A stretch of DNA of 45,153 bases. Origin: Acidimicrobiia bacterium (GTDB lineage: Bacteria; Actinomycetota; Acidimicrobiia; Acidimicrobiales; Aldehydirespiratoraceae). Shown piece after piece: positions 7,804-15,870 of the stretch; the first letter of the stretch is position 1; each line of letters opens with the position of its first letter. The translations under genes and the position numbers were made by a program. The stretch covers positions 1-45,153 of the forward strand of contig JAHQYM010000011.1 of NCBI GenBank assembly GCA_024421095.1. Reading direction: 5' to 3'. A model generated the notes under the pieces. That model did no database searches. It was not told where the DNA came from and saw nothing but the letters and a program-made list of their open reading frames with translations.

Positions 7804-8367
7804 TCATGAATTGCCGAGTTTGGTCATTGCGGAGTCAACACATTCAGCTTCAACGCTCGCGTCAGGTTCGGATTGAACATCTGGCCAAGAACCGACATCA
7901 AAACCCTGAGCCACTAAACAATCCAATACCAGTTGATTTCGTCGCTCCACTTCCTCGCTTGACAACGCATTTTGAAGACCGAGAGTGTTGTTGATCAACC
8001 AGAAAAGTGTTTGCTGATAATTTTCATATATTGCGTAGTTCGCTGCCGCAATTTCAGACGTTGCTCCGCCGGTAATATTGAATTGCATTCCAGCGTCTTG
8101 CCAGACGGGCGTTACGGTCACTCCCTGAGCGCTAGCACATTCAACAACCTCGCTTGCGGCTCGGTCGGCTTCACCCGGCGTAACGTAAAAATCAGCGAGT
8201 ATCTCTCGTTGCGTTGGTGATGCTGTCGGAAGCGCCTCAAGAATTTGTTGACGCATAACAGACATCATTTCCGCGCGATCGACTTGGGCTTCACCAGCAC
8301 TGCAACCAATGGCAAACAAAGCAATAAGCAACGCGGTACAGTAATGTCTAAAAGTTGAGGGGAACAT
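7804..8367 (-). CDS. putative secreted lipoprotein, function unknown
   Basis: 187 residues. The N terminus is a signal peptide (FRHYCTALLIALFAIGC) ending in a lipobox-like AIGC, so the Cys is probably lipidated and the protein anchored outside the membrane. The mature part is acidic and mostly helical, with Cys residues in VVECASAQG, LDCLVAQGF and EAECVDSA that could form disulfides. The ATG at 8367 is chosen because it begins the signal peptide; TATGCT five bases upstream could serve as a -10 box for a leaderless transcript. The open frame continues upstream into the minisatellite to 8928, but that part is not protein-like. The region is visibly more AT-rich than its neighbours. Confidence 0.65.
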   Translation of the reverse strand: MFPSTFRHYCTALLIALFAIGCSAGEAQVDRAEMMSVMRQQILEALPTASPTQREILADFYVTPGEADRAASEVVECASAQGVTVTPVWQDAGMQFNITGGATSEIAAANYAIYENYQQTLFWLINNTLGLQNALSSEEVERRNQLVLDCLVAQGFDVGSWPDVQSEPDASVEAECVDSAMTKLGNS

Positions 8368-8545
8368 ACTTAAGCATACATCATTAACGTTGCGCGTAAC
8401 TTCTTCATGTCCCCATCTCCTTGTATGGTTGGCGTCATCTATCTGTGCTTGTAACAGAGTGTAGTATAGGCGTGTGGGTTTTGCGGGCTCTTCGCGTTTG
8501 GGGGTGGTGTCGGTGGTGTGTTTGGCCGAGGGTCGAATATGGAGG

Positions 8546-9190
8546 TCGGCAAGGACCTTGTCAGATGAACCCTCAACCAACCCATCAGGCAAGCGCCCAA
8601 TGATCTCACGCGATGAACCCTCAATCAACCCGTCGGGTGTGTCCGCCGCCGTTTCGGTGGTTGAGGCTCCGACTATCTCGTTGGGTGAGCGTCCGACAGT
8701 CCCGTCAGACGTACCCTCAACCCGCCCATCCGGTGAGCACCCGGCTGCCTCGCCGGATAAGTCGGCAAGGACCTTGTCAGATGAACCCTCAACCAACCCA
8801 TCAGGCAAGCGCCCAACAATCTCACCCGATGAACACTCAACCCACCCGTCGGGCGAGTCCGCGACGAACTCGTCAGGTAAACCGCCGAACCGCCCATCAG
8901 ATAAGCACCCGACCGTTTTATCGGACAAGTCGGCGAGGACCTCGTCACATGGGTCGTCAACCAGCGGACCCGGTGACTCCTTGGACGTTTCGGTGAACGA
9001 GCCTTCAACCCACCCAGCAGATCAACGCCCGACCGACTCAACAGATATACCCTCAACCCGTCCAAACGAAAAGCGCTCCGCCTTTTACGCGGACGAGCAC
9101 GCAACCCACACAGCAAATCAACCCCGGGTTGCCTCATCAGATGACCCCTCAACCCACCCATCGGAGCAGCGCCCGTCTATCTCGTCGGGT
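8546..9190. repeat. minisatellite, 24-base subunit and 48-base unit
   Basis: A degenerate tandem array of about 25 copies of a 24-base element (type: GATGAACCCTCAACCCACCC plus four bases), organised as 48-base units with extra 24-base inserts. The segment GTCGGCAAGGACCTTGTCAG with the unit after it occurs nearly identically at 8546 and 8770. Because the period is a multiple of three, the array is open in several frames on both strands: a DEPSTxPSG type 16-residue repeat on plus and a DGLVEGSS type repeat on minus. No frame has a convincing start or a recognisable domain, so I annotate the DNA repeat and not a protein. Confidence 0.8.
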
Positions 9191-9611
9191 CGGCCACGCC
9201 ATGCTCGAACCGGCGCAGAATCGGCGCAACCGCTTGCCGACGACGCAACCCAGTCGTCTATCCAGAATACGCCCGGGCTCGTGCATGGCGAGCAAACTCA
9301 GCGAAAGCAACAGACAAGTTCCGACACCGAACAACGACACCCCACAACCAGAACCACCCACTACCACCCGGTCGACGGCATCGACACCTCCCACCTAAAG
9401 GCCGCGCGGGTGGGTCTCCACCCACCTGTCGTCGGGTCTTCCCGAGTGGACCTTGGGGAACATCTAGCACCGACAACCAGTGGACACGCTACCTCCCACA
9501 TTTACGCGCGGGTGCAATCATTTCGATTTGTTCAGGAGTGGCGAGGTCTAGTTGCGGAAGGGTTTGTCGGCCACCGACACACCGAATTCGGTAGGGCGGG
9601 TGCTCTGTTGT
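9191..9611. other. intergenic stretch downstream of the minisatellite
   Basis: About 420 bases. A plus-strand frame from the repeat array runs through to 9637 but is polar, low-complexity and without known domains. Nothing else is recognised. Confidence 0.35.
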
Positions 9612-9947
9612 CTAGGTGCGGGCGGGCCGATGTTTGACCGCTGAGGTGACGGCCACGGTTATCGGTGTGTCGGGGCCGGGTTGGCCTTCCACGATTGCTT
9701 TCCCGTCGGCGATCAGGCTGAATCCGTCGTCGGCTGCAGGCCACAACACGCAGACATCGGGGCGGTCGATCGCATTAGCGGCAGCGCTACGACCGACAAC
9801 GGCTGAGATGGTGCCGTCATCGGCCACATCGACCGCTACATGAATTACCCTAGGTCGGCCGTCGGCACCGGTGGTCAGCACGTAGGCAGCCGGCCCATGC
9901 TGTTGCGCTACACCGGCCAAGTCGCTTGGTTCAACAGCAATACTCAT
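9612..9947 (-). CDS. pyridoxamine 5'-phosphate oxidase-like (FMN split-barrel) protein
   Basis: A 111-residue protein with the split-barrel pattern of small flavin-binding PNPOx-like proteins. It has AYVLTTGADGRPRVIHV (a first beta-hairpin with the typical T-xx-DGRP turn), then VVGRSAAANAIDRPDVCVLW, then FSLIADGKAIVEG. This length is that of the single-domain actinobacterial members, some of which bind FMN, F420 or heme. The exact cofactor cannot be told. It probably stands alone, downstream of the DUF4262 gene on the same strand. Confidence 0.75.
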   Translation of the reverse strand: MSIAVEPSDLAGVAQQHGPAAYVLTTGADGRPRVIHVAVDVADDGTISAVVGRSAAANAIDRPDVCVLWPAADDGFSLIADGKAIVEGQPGPDTPITVAVTSAVKHRPART

Positions 9948-10004
9948 ACCCCAAGCGTAACGGCTCGACGTTCAAGCTCGCCGCTACGCCCGAGTTTTGC
10001 AGGG

Positions 10005-10045
10005 CGTGGCCATTCACCTGCGGTGTCGTTTTGGTGGTTTGTTGG
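10005..10045 (-). pseudogene. orphan 3' tail resembling the DUF4262 gene end
   Basis: On the minus strand these bases read ...NKPPKRHRR then TGA, against ...RPKPPKGHHR then TGA at the end of the intact DUF4262 gene 70 bases upstream. The shared DNA includes CGTGGC-ATTCACCTG. It looks like the last codons of a lost second copy. Confidence 0.4.
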
Positions 10046-10082
10046 GGTGGTGCTTGACCTGTTGCGGGTCAAACGTGGCTAT

Positions 10083-10616
10083 TCACCTGTGATGACCCTT
10101 CGGTGGCTTCGGCCGGTGCCGGTTGCGCTGTTCGGCCCGGCGTTGTTGTCGGTTCTTGCGGTGCATCTGCAGCGGCGCCGGTTCATCGAGACGCTGCATT
10201 CGCTGATCACAGCATTCGCACAGCATGCTTGAACCCGCCAAGACCTGCAGGAAGTCGCCCTCCTCGGGGAACCTGCGGTAGCGGTTGACCCACTCAGCGA
10301 CCAGCCCATCGTGGAAGTGTCTGGGGTCCACCGGCACGAGTTCGATGTCAGACAGCGCCAACACCTCAGGGTCGATCCGTCCGTCTTCCACCACCATGTT
10401 CCCCAACTTCGACACCAACTCCGCTTGAACGTCCGGCCGCATATGTATGACCAGCAGGTCGGGATGGTCCAACCCCTCGCGGAGTCCCATCGTGTACGTC
10501 CAGCCGTTCTCGCCGTGTTTTCGCACCTGGGTTATCGCAAACCGATGCACATCGATCATCAGATCGTGCATCCGCCCGACCTGCTCTTCGCCGTATCCTT
10601 CGCATCTAATACACAT
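10083..10616 (-). CDS. DUF4262 family protein
   Basis: 177 residues. The N terminus MCIRCEGYGEEQV and the WTYTMGLREGLDHPDLLVI segment are characteristic of DUF4262 proteins, which have no established function. There are four visible Cys: CIRC at the start and CECC near residue 133 (SSMLCECCDQRMQRL), which could form a metal site. The C terminus is a very basic tail (HRKNRQQRRAEQRNRHR), suggesting nucleic-acid or membrane-surface contact. It is divergent from hemA across a roughly 550-base gap. Confidence 0.75.
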   Translation of the reverse strand: MCIRCEGYGEEQVGRMHDLMIDVHRFAITQVRKHGENGWTYTMGLREGLDHPDLLVIHMRPDVQAELVSKLGNMVVEDGRIDPEVLALSDIELVPVDPRHFHDGLVAEWVNRYRRFPEEGDFLQVLAGSSMLCECCDQRMQRLDEPAPLQMHRKNRQQRRAEQRNRHRPKPPKGHHR

Positions 10617-11168
10617 GCTGACACCTTATCACTGGTTTATGACATTACGCAACATTAAATATCTTAAAATATGTTTTGGTGAATGAATGCTCACCCGCAG
10701 TACTGGAGATTGCGGACCGAAACGGTTCCCGCTGGGGGTGCCTGTTATGCCGCTCGGCAGGATCTAATCGAACAGGACCGGAGCCGTGCAACTGATCGGC
10801 GGTTGCTTGGCCACGGGGGTCAGCAAGAGTCAACAGGGCCAGACTTTCCGCGCCGGTCGGCGCCGTGCTATGAAAGCTATGCGGCGGGGGTCGACAAGAG
10901 TCAACATGTGGGCCAGGCTCGCCGGCGACTGAGGCTCGGGTGGTCCCGAACAGCCGTTTCGCGCTATCGTCGGAGTATTCAGCGGTGCGCGGTTCGGTCG
11001 CAGTCGGACGACCCGCTAGCTTTTCTACGGCCTCCACTCGAACCGCCATTAGATTTCGGGGGTTGCACTTGGAGGGGTGGCGTATCCCGATGCTACACTA
11101 TGGGGGTCTGGAGATGTGGGCGGTATGCACAGTGTGCCGCTCCAATGTTGGAATTGAGGAACACGGCT
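10617..11168. other. region upstream of hemA, with direct repeats
   Basis: About 550 bases between the divergent DUF4262 and hemA genes. An imperfect direct repeat lies at about 10815-10842 and 10886-10920, sharing GGGGTC, then CAAGAGTCAACA and GGGCCAG. The frame of hemA stays open upstream to 10683, but that translation is not glutamyl-tRNA reductase. TACACT at 11094-11099 with TTGGAG at 11069-11074 is a weak promoter candidate (19-base spacer). No small RNA or riboswitch is recognised. Confidence 0.4.
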
Positions 11169-12434
11169 GTGTCGATTGTTGCGATTGGTTGTAGTCACCG
11201 GTCAACCCCGCTCGGCAAATTAGAGCGAATGACCGTGCGGGTTGACGACCTACCAAAAGCCCTGCACGGTCTAGCACAAACCGACCATCTCTCCGAGGTC
11301 GTGGTGCTATCCACCTGTAACCGAGTCGAGGTTTATGCGTTCGCTGAACGTTTCCATGGTGGCTACCGAGATGTGCGCGAGTTCTTAGCCCAACACGCTG
11401 GCTTGCCACCCGAAGACGTAGCTGACCATCTCTACGCCTACCACGATACCGAAGCGGTTCGGCACCTGTTCTCGGTTGCTTGTGGCCTTGATTCCGCGGT
11501 GGTCGGTGAACACGAAATACTCGGCCAGATACGCACGGCTTGGGAAACCGCAGTTGAGGAACAGACGGTCGGGTCGGTGATCGGCGGCCTATTCCGTCAC
11601 GCCCTGACGGTAGGCAAACGTGCCCGAACCGAAACTGCAATCGGGCGGGGCATAGCTTCTGTGGCACAAGCAGCGGTGGCGATTGCGGACGAGCGCATCG
11701 GCGGGATATCTGGGCGCATTGTTCTAGTGGTCGGTGCTGGTGAAGTAGCTGAAGGCACCGTCAAGTCTCTGGCCAAAACCCAAGCCGCCGAAATCGTGGT
11801 TGCAAACCGATCCTTTAGCCGTGCCGAGCAATTGGCGACACGTTGCGGCGGCACTGCGATTCACATCACCGAACTTCCAGATGCGCTAACGCGAGCTTCC
11901 GTGCTGGTCACAACCACAGGAGCTCAAGACCTTATTCTGCAAGCCACAGACGTGGCAACCGTAGTCTCAGTACGTGGCAACAAACCCTTAGTGATCGTTG
12001 ATGTAGCCGTTCCCCGAGATGTCGACCCGGCGGTGAGCCAGATCGAAGGAGTCACCCTCCTGAACATGGACGACATTGGCGATTTCGTTGACGATGGCTT
12101 AGAAAACCGTAATCTCGAGGTGGGTAACGCGGCGGCGATCGTAGATGCTGAAGTGCAGCGTTACCAATCGATTACCTCAGCTCGTGAAGTGGCACCGTTA
12201 ATCAGCGCATTGCGCCAGCAAGCAGACAACGTGCGGATTAAGGAACTTGAACGAGTTGCCCCCAAGTTGGGTGACCTCAGCACGGCGCATCTCGACACCG
12301 TCGAAATGCTCACCAAACGGATCATCAACAAGATGTTGCATGGCCCGTCAACACATCTAAAAGATGCCGCTGGGAGTGCTCGTGGAGACCGTTTAGCCGA
12401 ATCCTTACGTGACCTCTACGACCTTGAACCGTGA
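11169..12434 (+). CDS. hemA: glutamyl-tRNA reductase
   Basis: First committed enzyme of the C5 tetrapyrrole pathway; it reduces glutamyl-tRNA(Glu) to glutamate-1-semialdehyde with NADPH. It is 421 residues, a normal family length. The N-terminal catalytic domain begins SIVAIGCSHRSTPL and contains the thioester Cys50 in STCNRVEVYA. The NADPH domain has VLVVGAGEVAEGTVKSL. The C-terminal helical dimerisation domain ends in LTKRIINKMLHGP. The GTG at 11169 has GAGGA eight bases upstream. An ATG at 11145 would add eight residues, and the open frame back to 10683 is not homologous. It starts the heme cluster, with hemD 30 bases downstream. Confidence 0.95.
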   Translation: MSIVAIGCSHRSTPLGKLERMTVRVDDLPKALHGLAQTDHLSEVVVLSTCNRVEVYAFAERFHGGYRDVREFLAQHAGLPPEDVADHLYAYHDTEAVRHLFSVACGLDSAVVGEHEILGQIRTAWETAVEEQTVGSVIGGLFRHALTVGKRARTETAIGRGIASVAQAAVAIADERIGGISGRIVLVVGAGEVAEGTVKSLAKTQAAEIVVANRSFSRAEQLATRCGGTAIHITELPDALTRASVLVTTTGAQDLILQATDVATVVSVRGNKPLVIVDVAVPRDVDPAVSQIEGVTLLNMDDIGDFVDDGLENRNLEVGNAAAIVDAEVQRYQSITSAREVAPLISALRQQADNVRIKELERVAPKLGDLSTAHLDTVEMLTKRIINKMLHGPSTHLKDAAGSARGDRLAESLRDLYDLEP

Positions 12435-12464
12435 GCTTGGTGTGACAAGAAAATCAAGAAAATA

Positions 12465-13259
12465 ATGTCTGCACCAACCTCAGTCAACCACGCTGGCAGG
12501 CGTGCTCTTGAGGGTGTGCGGGTAGTGGTCACGCGGGCTCAAGATCAAGCCGGTGGTCTAGTTGATGCGTTAGCAGAACACGGTGCCGAAACTGTGGTTG
12601 TGCCAGTCATCAAAGTCGTTGACCCCGAAGACAAAGGCGTGTGCCTAAGACAACACCTAAAGAGTTTAGGCACCGGCGACTGGCTCGTGATTACTAGCCC
12701 AAACGGTGCGAGCAAGGTTGCTGAAGCGCTTCGGGTGGTTCCATTAGCTGACGATGTGGCGGTTGCGGTTATCGGCCCGGGCACCAAGAGTTGTACCGAA
12801 GATTTGGGTATCAGGGTTGATCTAATCCCCGATGCGTCTATCGCTGAAGGTTTGCTTGAGGCGTTTCCGTCTCCAAACCAGCCCGACGCAAAGGTGCTGT
12901 TGGCCCGCGCTGCGGAAGCCCGCAGGGTGCTCCCCGAAGGTTTGAGAGCAAAGGGCTGGATCGTCCATGATGTGGCTGCCTACCAAACCCTGCGTGTTCC
13001 TGTTGAGGAAAGTAACATTCGTGCCTGCCGCCGAAGTGATATCGTGGCGTTCACCGCATCGTCAACAGTCACGAACCTGCACTCGGCGGTAGGTGTTGCC
13101 AACTTGCCCCCGGCCATCGCGGCTATCGGCCCGGCAACCGCCAAAACGGCTAGTGAGTTGGGGCTAACCGTAGATGTAGTAGCCGAGCCACACACCATCA
13201 ACGGTCTAGTAAAGGCGATAGTCGAATTTCAAACGAACGCTTCGGGGCGCTTATGCTGA
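12465..13259 (+). CDS. hemD: uroporphyrinogen-III synthase
   Basis: Closes linear hydroxymethylbilane into uroporphyrinogen III with inversion of ring D. The 264 residues show the two-domain HemD pattern: GVRVVVTRAQDQAGGLVDAL at the start, LVITSPNGASKV and AVIGPGTKSCTEDLG in domain 1, then DIVAFTASSTVTNL, AIGPATAKTASELG and VVAEPHTINGLVKAI at the end. It is a stand-alone synthase, not fused to a uroporphyrinogen methyltransferase as in many actinobacteria. It follows hemA by 30 bases. The expected next gene, hemC, has been separated from it by a restriction-modification pair. Confidence 0.92.
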   Translation: MSAPTSVNHAGRRALEGVRVVVTRAQDQAGGLVDALAEHGAETVVVPVIKVVDPEDKGVCLRQHLKSLGTGDWLVITSPNGASKVAEALRVVPLADDVAVAVIGPGTKSCTEDLGIRVDLIPDASIAEGLLEAFPSPNQPDAKVLLARAAEARRVLPEGLRAKGWIVHDVAAYQTLRVPVEESNIRACRRSDIVAFTASSTVTNLHSAVGVANLPPAIAAIGPATAKTASELGLTVDVVAEPHTINGLVKAIVEFQTNASGRLC

Positions 13260-13383
13260 TCTGGGTATCAACACGAGCCGCACTGTCACACCCCCGCTCT
13301 TTACTTGCGGGACGGACCAATCGCGGCCCGGTCATTGATTCGGCCGCATCGTTACCATAAACTCGAATGTGAGAGGAAATCCT

Positions 13384-14214
13384 ATGCCCACCATTGTTGA
13401 CACCATCTATGGATCTCGCCTGCAAGCTAAACCGGTAGTGAAATGGCCGGGCGGGAAGCGGCGCCTCGTCAACCAAATCCTTGAACAATTCCCTGAACCG
13501 CCGATCCACAACTATTGGGAGCCATTCGCTGGCGGCGCGGCGATTTTTTTGGCAGTAGCAAACGATGTTTCGGCTTCTTCTATTATCAGCGACACCAACA
13601 GCCGATTAATCCAAACATATGTTGCGCTATCTATAAACGTTGAAAGGGTTGTTCAACGCTTAGCCGATCTCGCTCGACAACATTCCGAAGAGTTCTACTA
13701 TCAAGTGCGCAAAGAATACAACAATGGCCTCGATGAGATTGGGCAAGCAGCGGCGTTCATTTACATGAACCGCGTTGGCTTCAATGGTCTTTACCGCGAA
13801 AACCGCAAAGGCGAATTCAATGTTCCGTACGGTCATAGGCCATTTTCTTTCGATCCCGACAATTTCCGTGTAGCAGCTGCATTGTTTGCACAAGCGGATT
13901 TGAGGGTTGGCGATTTTTCGCAGGTGACACCGACTGGAAATGATGTTGTGTACTGCGACCCGCCGTACCATCGCACTTTCACTTCGTACACTGGCACTGG
14001 CTTTACGGATGTCGACCAGGTGCGTTTACGTGATGCTTGCCTAACTTGGCGCGATGCCGGGGCAACCGTCATTGTGAGCAACTCACTTACCGAATTCACG
14101 ATTGAGCTTTACCGGGATTTTGAAGTAAAATATCTTCAAGCAAATCGCCTCATCAGCAGAAATGGTGACGAACGACAGTCTGTAGTTGAAATGCTAGCGA
14201 TACTAAGGCCGTGA
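13384..14214 (+). CDS. Dam-family DNA N6-adenine methyltransferase (D12 class)
   Basis: 276 residues. Motif X is KWPGGKRRL (20-28), SAM motif I is EPFAGGAAIF (46-55) and catalytic DPPY is at 192-195, followed by TSYTGTGFT. This is the alpha-class (Dam/DpnII) arrangement. ATG 13384 has GAGAGGA just upstream. Its stop overlaps the GTG start of a PD-(D/E)XK nuclease gene, so the two form a small type II restriction-modification unit. A GATC target would be typical of close relatives but cannot be read from the sequence. The pair sits between hemD and hemC and is more AT-rich than the heme genes, a sign of horizontal acquisition. Confidence 0.92.
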   Translation: MPTIVDTIYGSRLQAKPVVKWPGGKRRLVNQILEQFPEPPIHNYWEPFAGGAAIFLAVANDVSASSIISDTNSRLIQTYVALSINVERVVQRLADLARQHSEEFYYQVRKEYNNGLDEIGQAAAFIYMNRVGFNGLYRENRKGEFNVPYGHRPFSFDPDNFRVAAALFAQADLRVGDFSQVTPTGNDVVYCDPPYHRTFTSYTGTGFTDVDQVRLRDACLTWRDAGATVIVSNSLTEFTIELYRDFEVKYLQANRLISRNGDERQSVVEMLAILRP

Positions 14215-14663
14215 ACGCCAAACCAAACGCCACCGGAAACAACGCTGAACAATTCGTGATCGGACAAATACACGCAGCAGAATTTGAGGAAGTGGACCGT
14301 AAAGAGATACTGGATTACGGGCGTCTACCGGGTCAACGAATATATGCGGCGCAAGTAGACATAGGGCAAAGCATATATGGAACCAAACGTCGCGTCGATC
14401 TCGTCCTTCGTTGCGATAAATATCCAGAAGGGCTAATAATTCAAATTAAGTGGCAACAATCACCAGGCAGTGTCGATGAAAAATTTCCATACGAGGTTGA
14501 ATGCATCAAACAAGACAAGCTCCCAACGGTCATCGTCATTGAAGGCGGAGGGTACAAAGATGGCGCGTTAGATTGGTTGCATTGTCAAGAGAGTAAGGTT
14601 GAACGCCTGCTGGGGGTGCTCAACTTTGGAGACTTCTCGCGTTGGCTGCAAAAAGTGCGCTGA
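14211..14663 (+). CDS. PD-(D/E)XK superfamily endonuclease, putative restriction enzyme
   Basis: 150 residues. The nuclease core reads Glu13 (NAEQFVIGQI), Asp63 (KRRVDLVLRC) and Gln78-x-Lys80 (LIIQIKWQQSPGSVDEK), a PD-(D/E)XK signature with Gln in the last acidic position as in Mrr-like enzymes. Then come a VIVIEGGGYKDGALDWL strand-loop seen in this group and a short C-terminal part. The GTG start overlaps the methylase stop (GTGA), so the proteins are translationally coupled. Together they are a plausible complete type II system. The target is unknown. It could instead be a repair-type nuclease, but the coupling to a Dam-like methylase argues against that. Confidence 0.72.
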   Translation: MNAKPNATGNNAEQFVIGQIHAAEFEEVDRKEILDYGRLPGQRIYAAQVDIGQSIYGTKRRVDLVLRCDKYPEGLIIQIKWQQSPGSVDEKFPYEVECIKQDKLPTVIVIEGGGYKDGALDWLHCQESKVERLLGVLNFGDFSRWLQKVR

Positions 14664-14685
14664 TGAATATTGCTGAGCACGCTTG

Positions 14686-15609
14686 ATGTGGGCGGCAACG
14701 CGCAATAGCCCTTTGGCCTTGTGGCAAACCCGTTATGTCGGGTCTTTGCTTAGCGCTGCAGGCGTGGTGGATCGTCTTCACGAACTGCATGTGTCAACCC
14801 AAGGTGACCAGCAACAAAACGCACCCATACACACCATGGGCGGTAAAGGAGTTTTCGCAAAAGAAGTGCAACATGCGGTACTTGACGGCCGAGCCGACCT
14901 GGCCGTGCATTCGGCTAAAGACCTGCCGTCCAGCACACCCGAAGGCTTATGCATAGCCGCAATAACGCCACGCGGCGATACACGTGACGCTCTCGTTGGC
15001 ACCCAGCTCAGAGACCTACCGCACCAAGCACGCATCGCAACCGGTTCAGCGAGACGGCGAGCCCAGTTGGCTTGGCACCGACCAGACCTAGAATTTTTTG
15101 AGTTGCGAGGCAACATCACCACCCGGCTACGAAAAGCCGAGAATTATCACGCAATCGTGATGGCAGTAGCAGCCATTCAACGCCTCGAACTAAAACCTGA
15201 GATAGTTGAACCGCTCGACCATCAACTAATGGTTCCCCAGGTTGCCCAAGGCGCGATAGCTGTGGAATGCCGCGCTGAAGACTCAGCAACCCGAACCGCT
15301 TTGAAGACGATAGAAGACCCCGTTGCCCGTGTCACGGTAGATGCCGAAAGAGCATTCTTAGCCGAACTAGGCGGTGACTGCACGCTGCCCGCAGGTGCAA
15401 TAGCGGTATTTGATGACACCAACCCTGGCCACGAAATTGAAATGTTGGCGACACTGGCCTCATTAGATGGCCAAACACTGTTGCGTCACCAAAGCGTAGG
15501 TAAGGCTGTAGACCCGGCAGCGCTAGGACGAAACGTGGCCCGCCACCTGCTTGACAAAGCGGGAGGCAACGCATTGCTAGCAAACCTAAGAACACCAGAA
15601 ACTAGCTAA
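14686..15609 (+). CDS. hemC: porphobilinogen deaminase (hydroxymethylbilane synthase)
   Basis: Condenses four porphobilinogens into hydroxymethylbilane. Of 307 residues, the start (AATRNSPLALWQ) is the usual R-SPLALWQ region and TMGGKGVFAKEV matches the conserved GGKG-F loop. DGRADLAVHSAKDLP is the signature, ATGSARRRAQL and FELRGNITTRL follow, and Cys232 in LGGDCTLPAG carries the dipyrromethane cofactor. ATG 14686 is preceded directly by an in-frame TTG (14683). The N terminus is short, with few residues before the conserved RNSPLALWQ. The gene begins 22 bases after the nuclease stop, so the inserted restriction-modification pair may now drive its transcription. Confidence 0.93.
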   Translation: MWAATRNSPLALWQTRYVGSLLSAAGVVDRLHELHVSTQGDQQQNAPIHTMGGKGVFAKEVQHAVLDGRADLAVHSAKDLPSSTPEGLCIAAITPRGDTRDALVGTQLRDLPHQARIATGSARRRAQLAWHRPDLEFFELRGNITTRLRKAENYHAIVMAVAAIQRLELKPEIVEPLDHQLMVPQVAQGAIAVECRAEDSATRTALKTIEDPVARVTVDAERAFLAELGGDCTLPAGAIAVFDDTNPGHEIEMLATLASLDGQTLLRHQSVGKAVDPAALGRNVARHLLDKAGGNALLANLRTPETS

Positions 15610-15859
15610 AACCACAAGGCCGAACTCGCATCCGCAATTTCAACCTAAGAGCGTGCGCGGGTTGACCTCGCGCACCGCCGCGACCGAACGAAGCCGTGGC
15701 CAGAGCGGCCCGTGAGCGCAGCCAACAAGAGCAGGACACGACAGCGTTCCGCGCACCGAAGATGTTCAATCCGCGCACTCTCAAAGCGAACCGAGCGCCA
15801 TCAACAGCACCGATGAAGCAATAGTTACGATCCGCACCCACGCTGCCCCAACAAGACGA

Positions 15860-15865
15860 TAAGAT
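15860..15865 (+). promoter_or_regulatory. putative -10 box (TAAGAT) of a leaderless transcript
   Basis: TAAGAT lies five bases before the ATG at 15871, fitting the TANNNT-N5-7-start pattern of leaderless actinobacterial genes. No good -35 box is seen. The 250 bases between hemC and this point hold nothing else recognised. Confidence 0.4.
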
Positions 15866-15870
15866 ACCTA

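Noticed and set aside
7804-8928. A 374-codon minus-strand frame joining the minisatellite to the lipoprotein
   Set aside because: The second half starts with its own ATG and signal peptide, which would be buried inside the longer protein; the first half is only the translated DNA repeat and a linker.
8546-9190. CRISPR array
   Set aside because: The units are contiguous and degenerate with no unique spacers between identical repeats, and no cas genes are near.
8474-9637. A 387-codon plus-strand frame through the repeat array
   Set aside because: No ribosome-binding site, low-complexity composition, no recognised domain, and it overlaps the end of the flavin-protein gene in antisense. I keep it only as part of the repeat finding.
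10683-11168. N-terminal extension of HemA by up to 162 residues
   Set aside because: The extension has no homology to glutamyl-tRNA reductase and the conserved start SIVAIGCSHRSTP follows a GTG with a ribosome-binding site.
15602-15841. A short minus-strand frame between hemC and the GPP34 gene
   Set aside because: No ribosome-binding site and no protein-like pattern; the gap is better read as noncoding.
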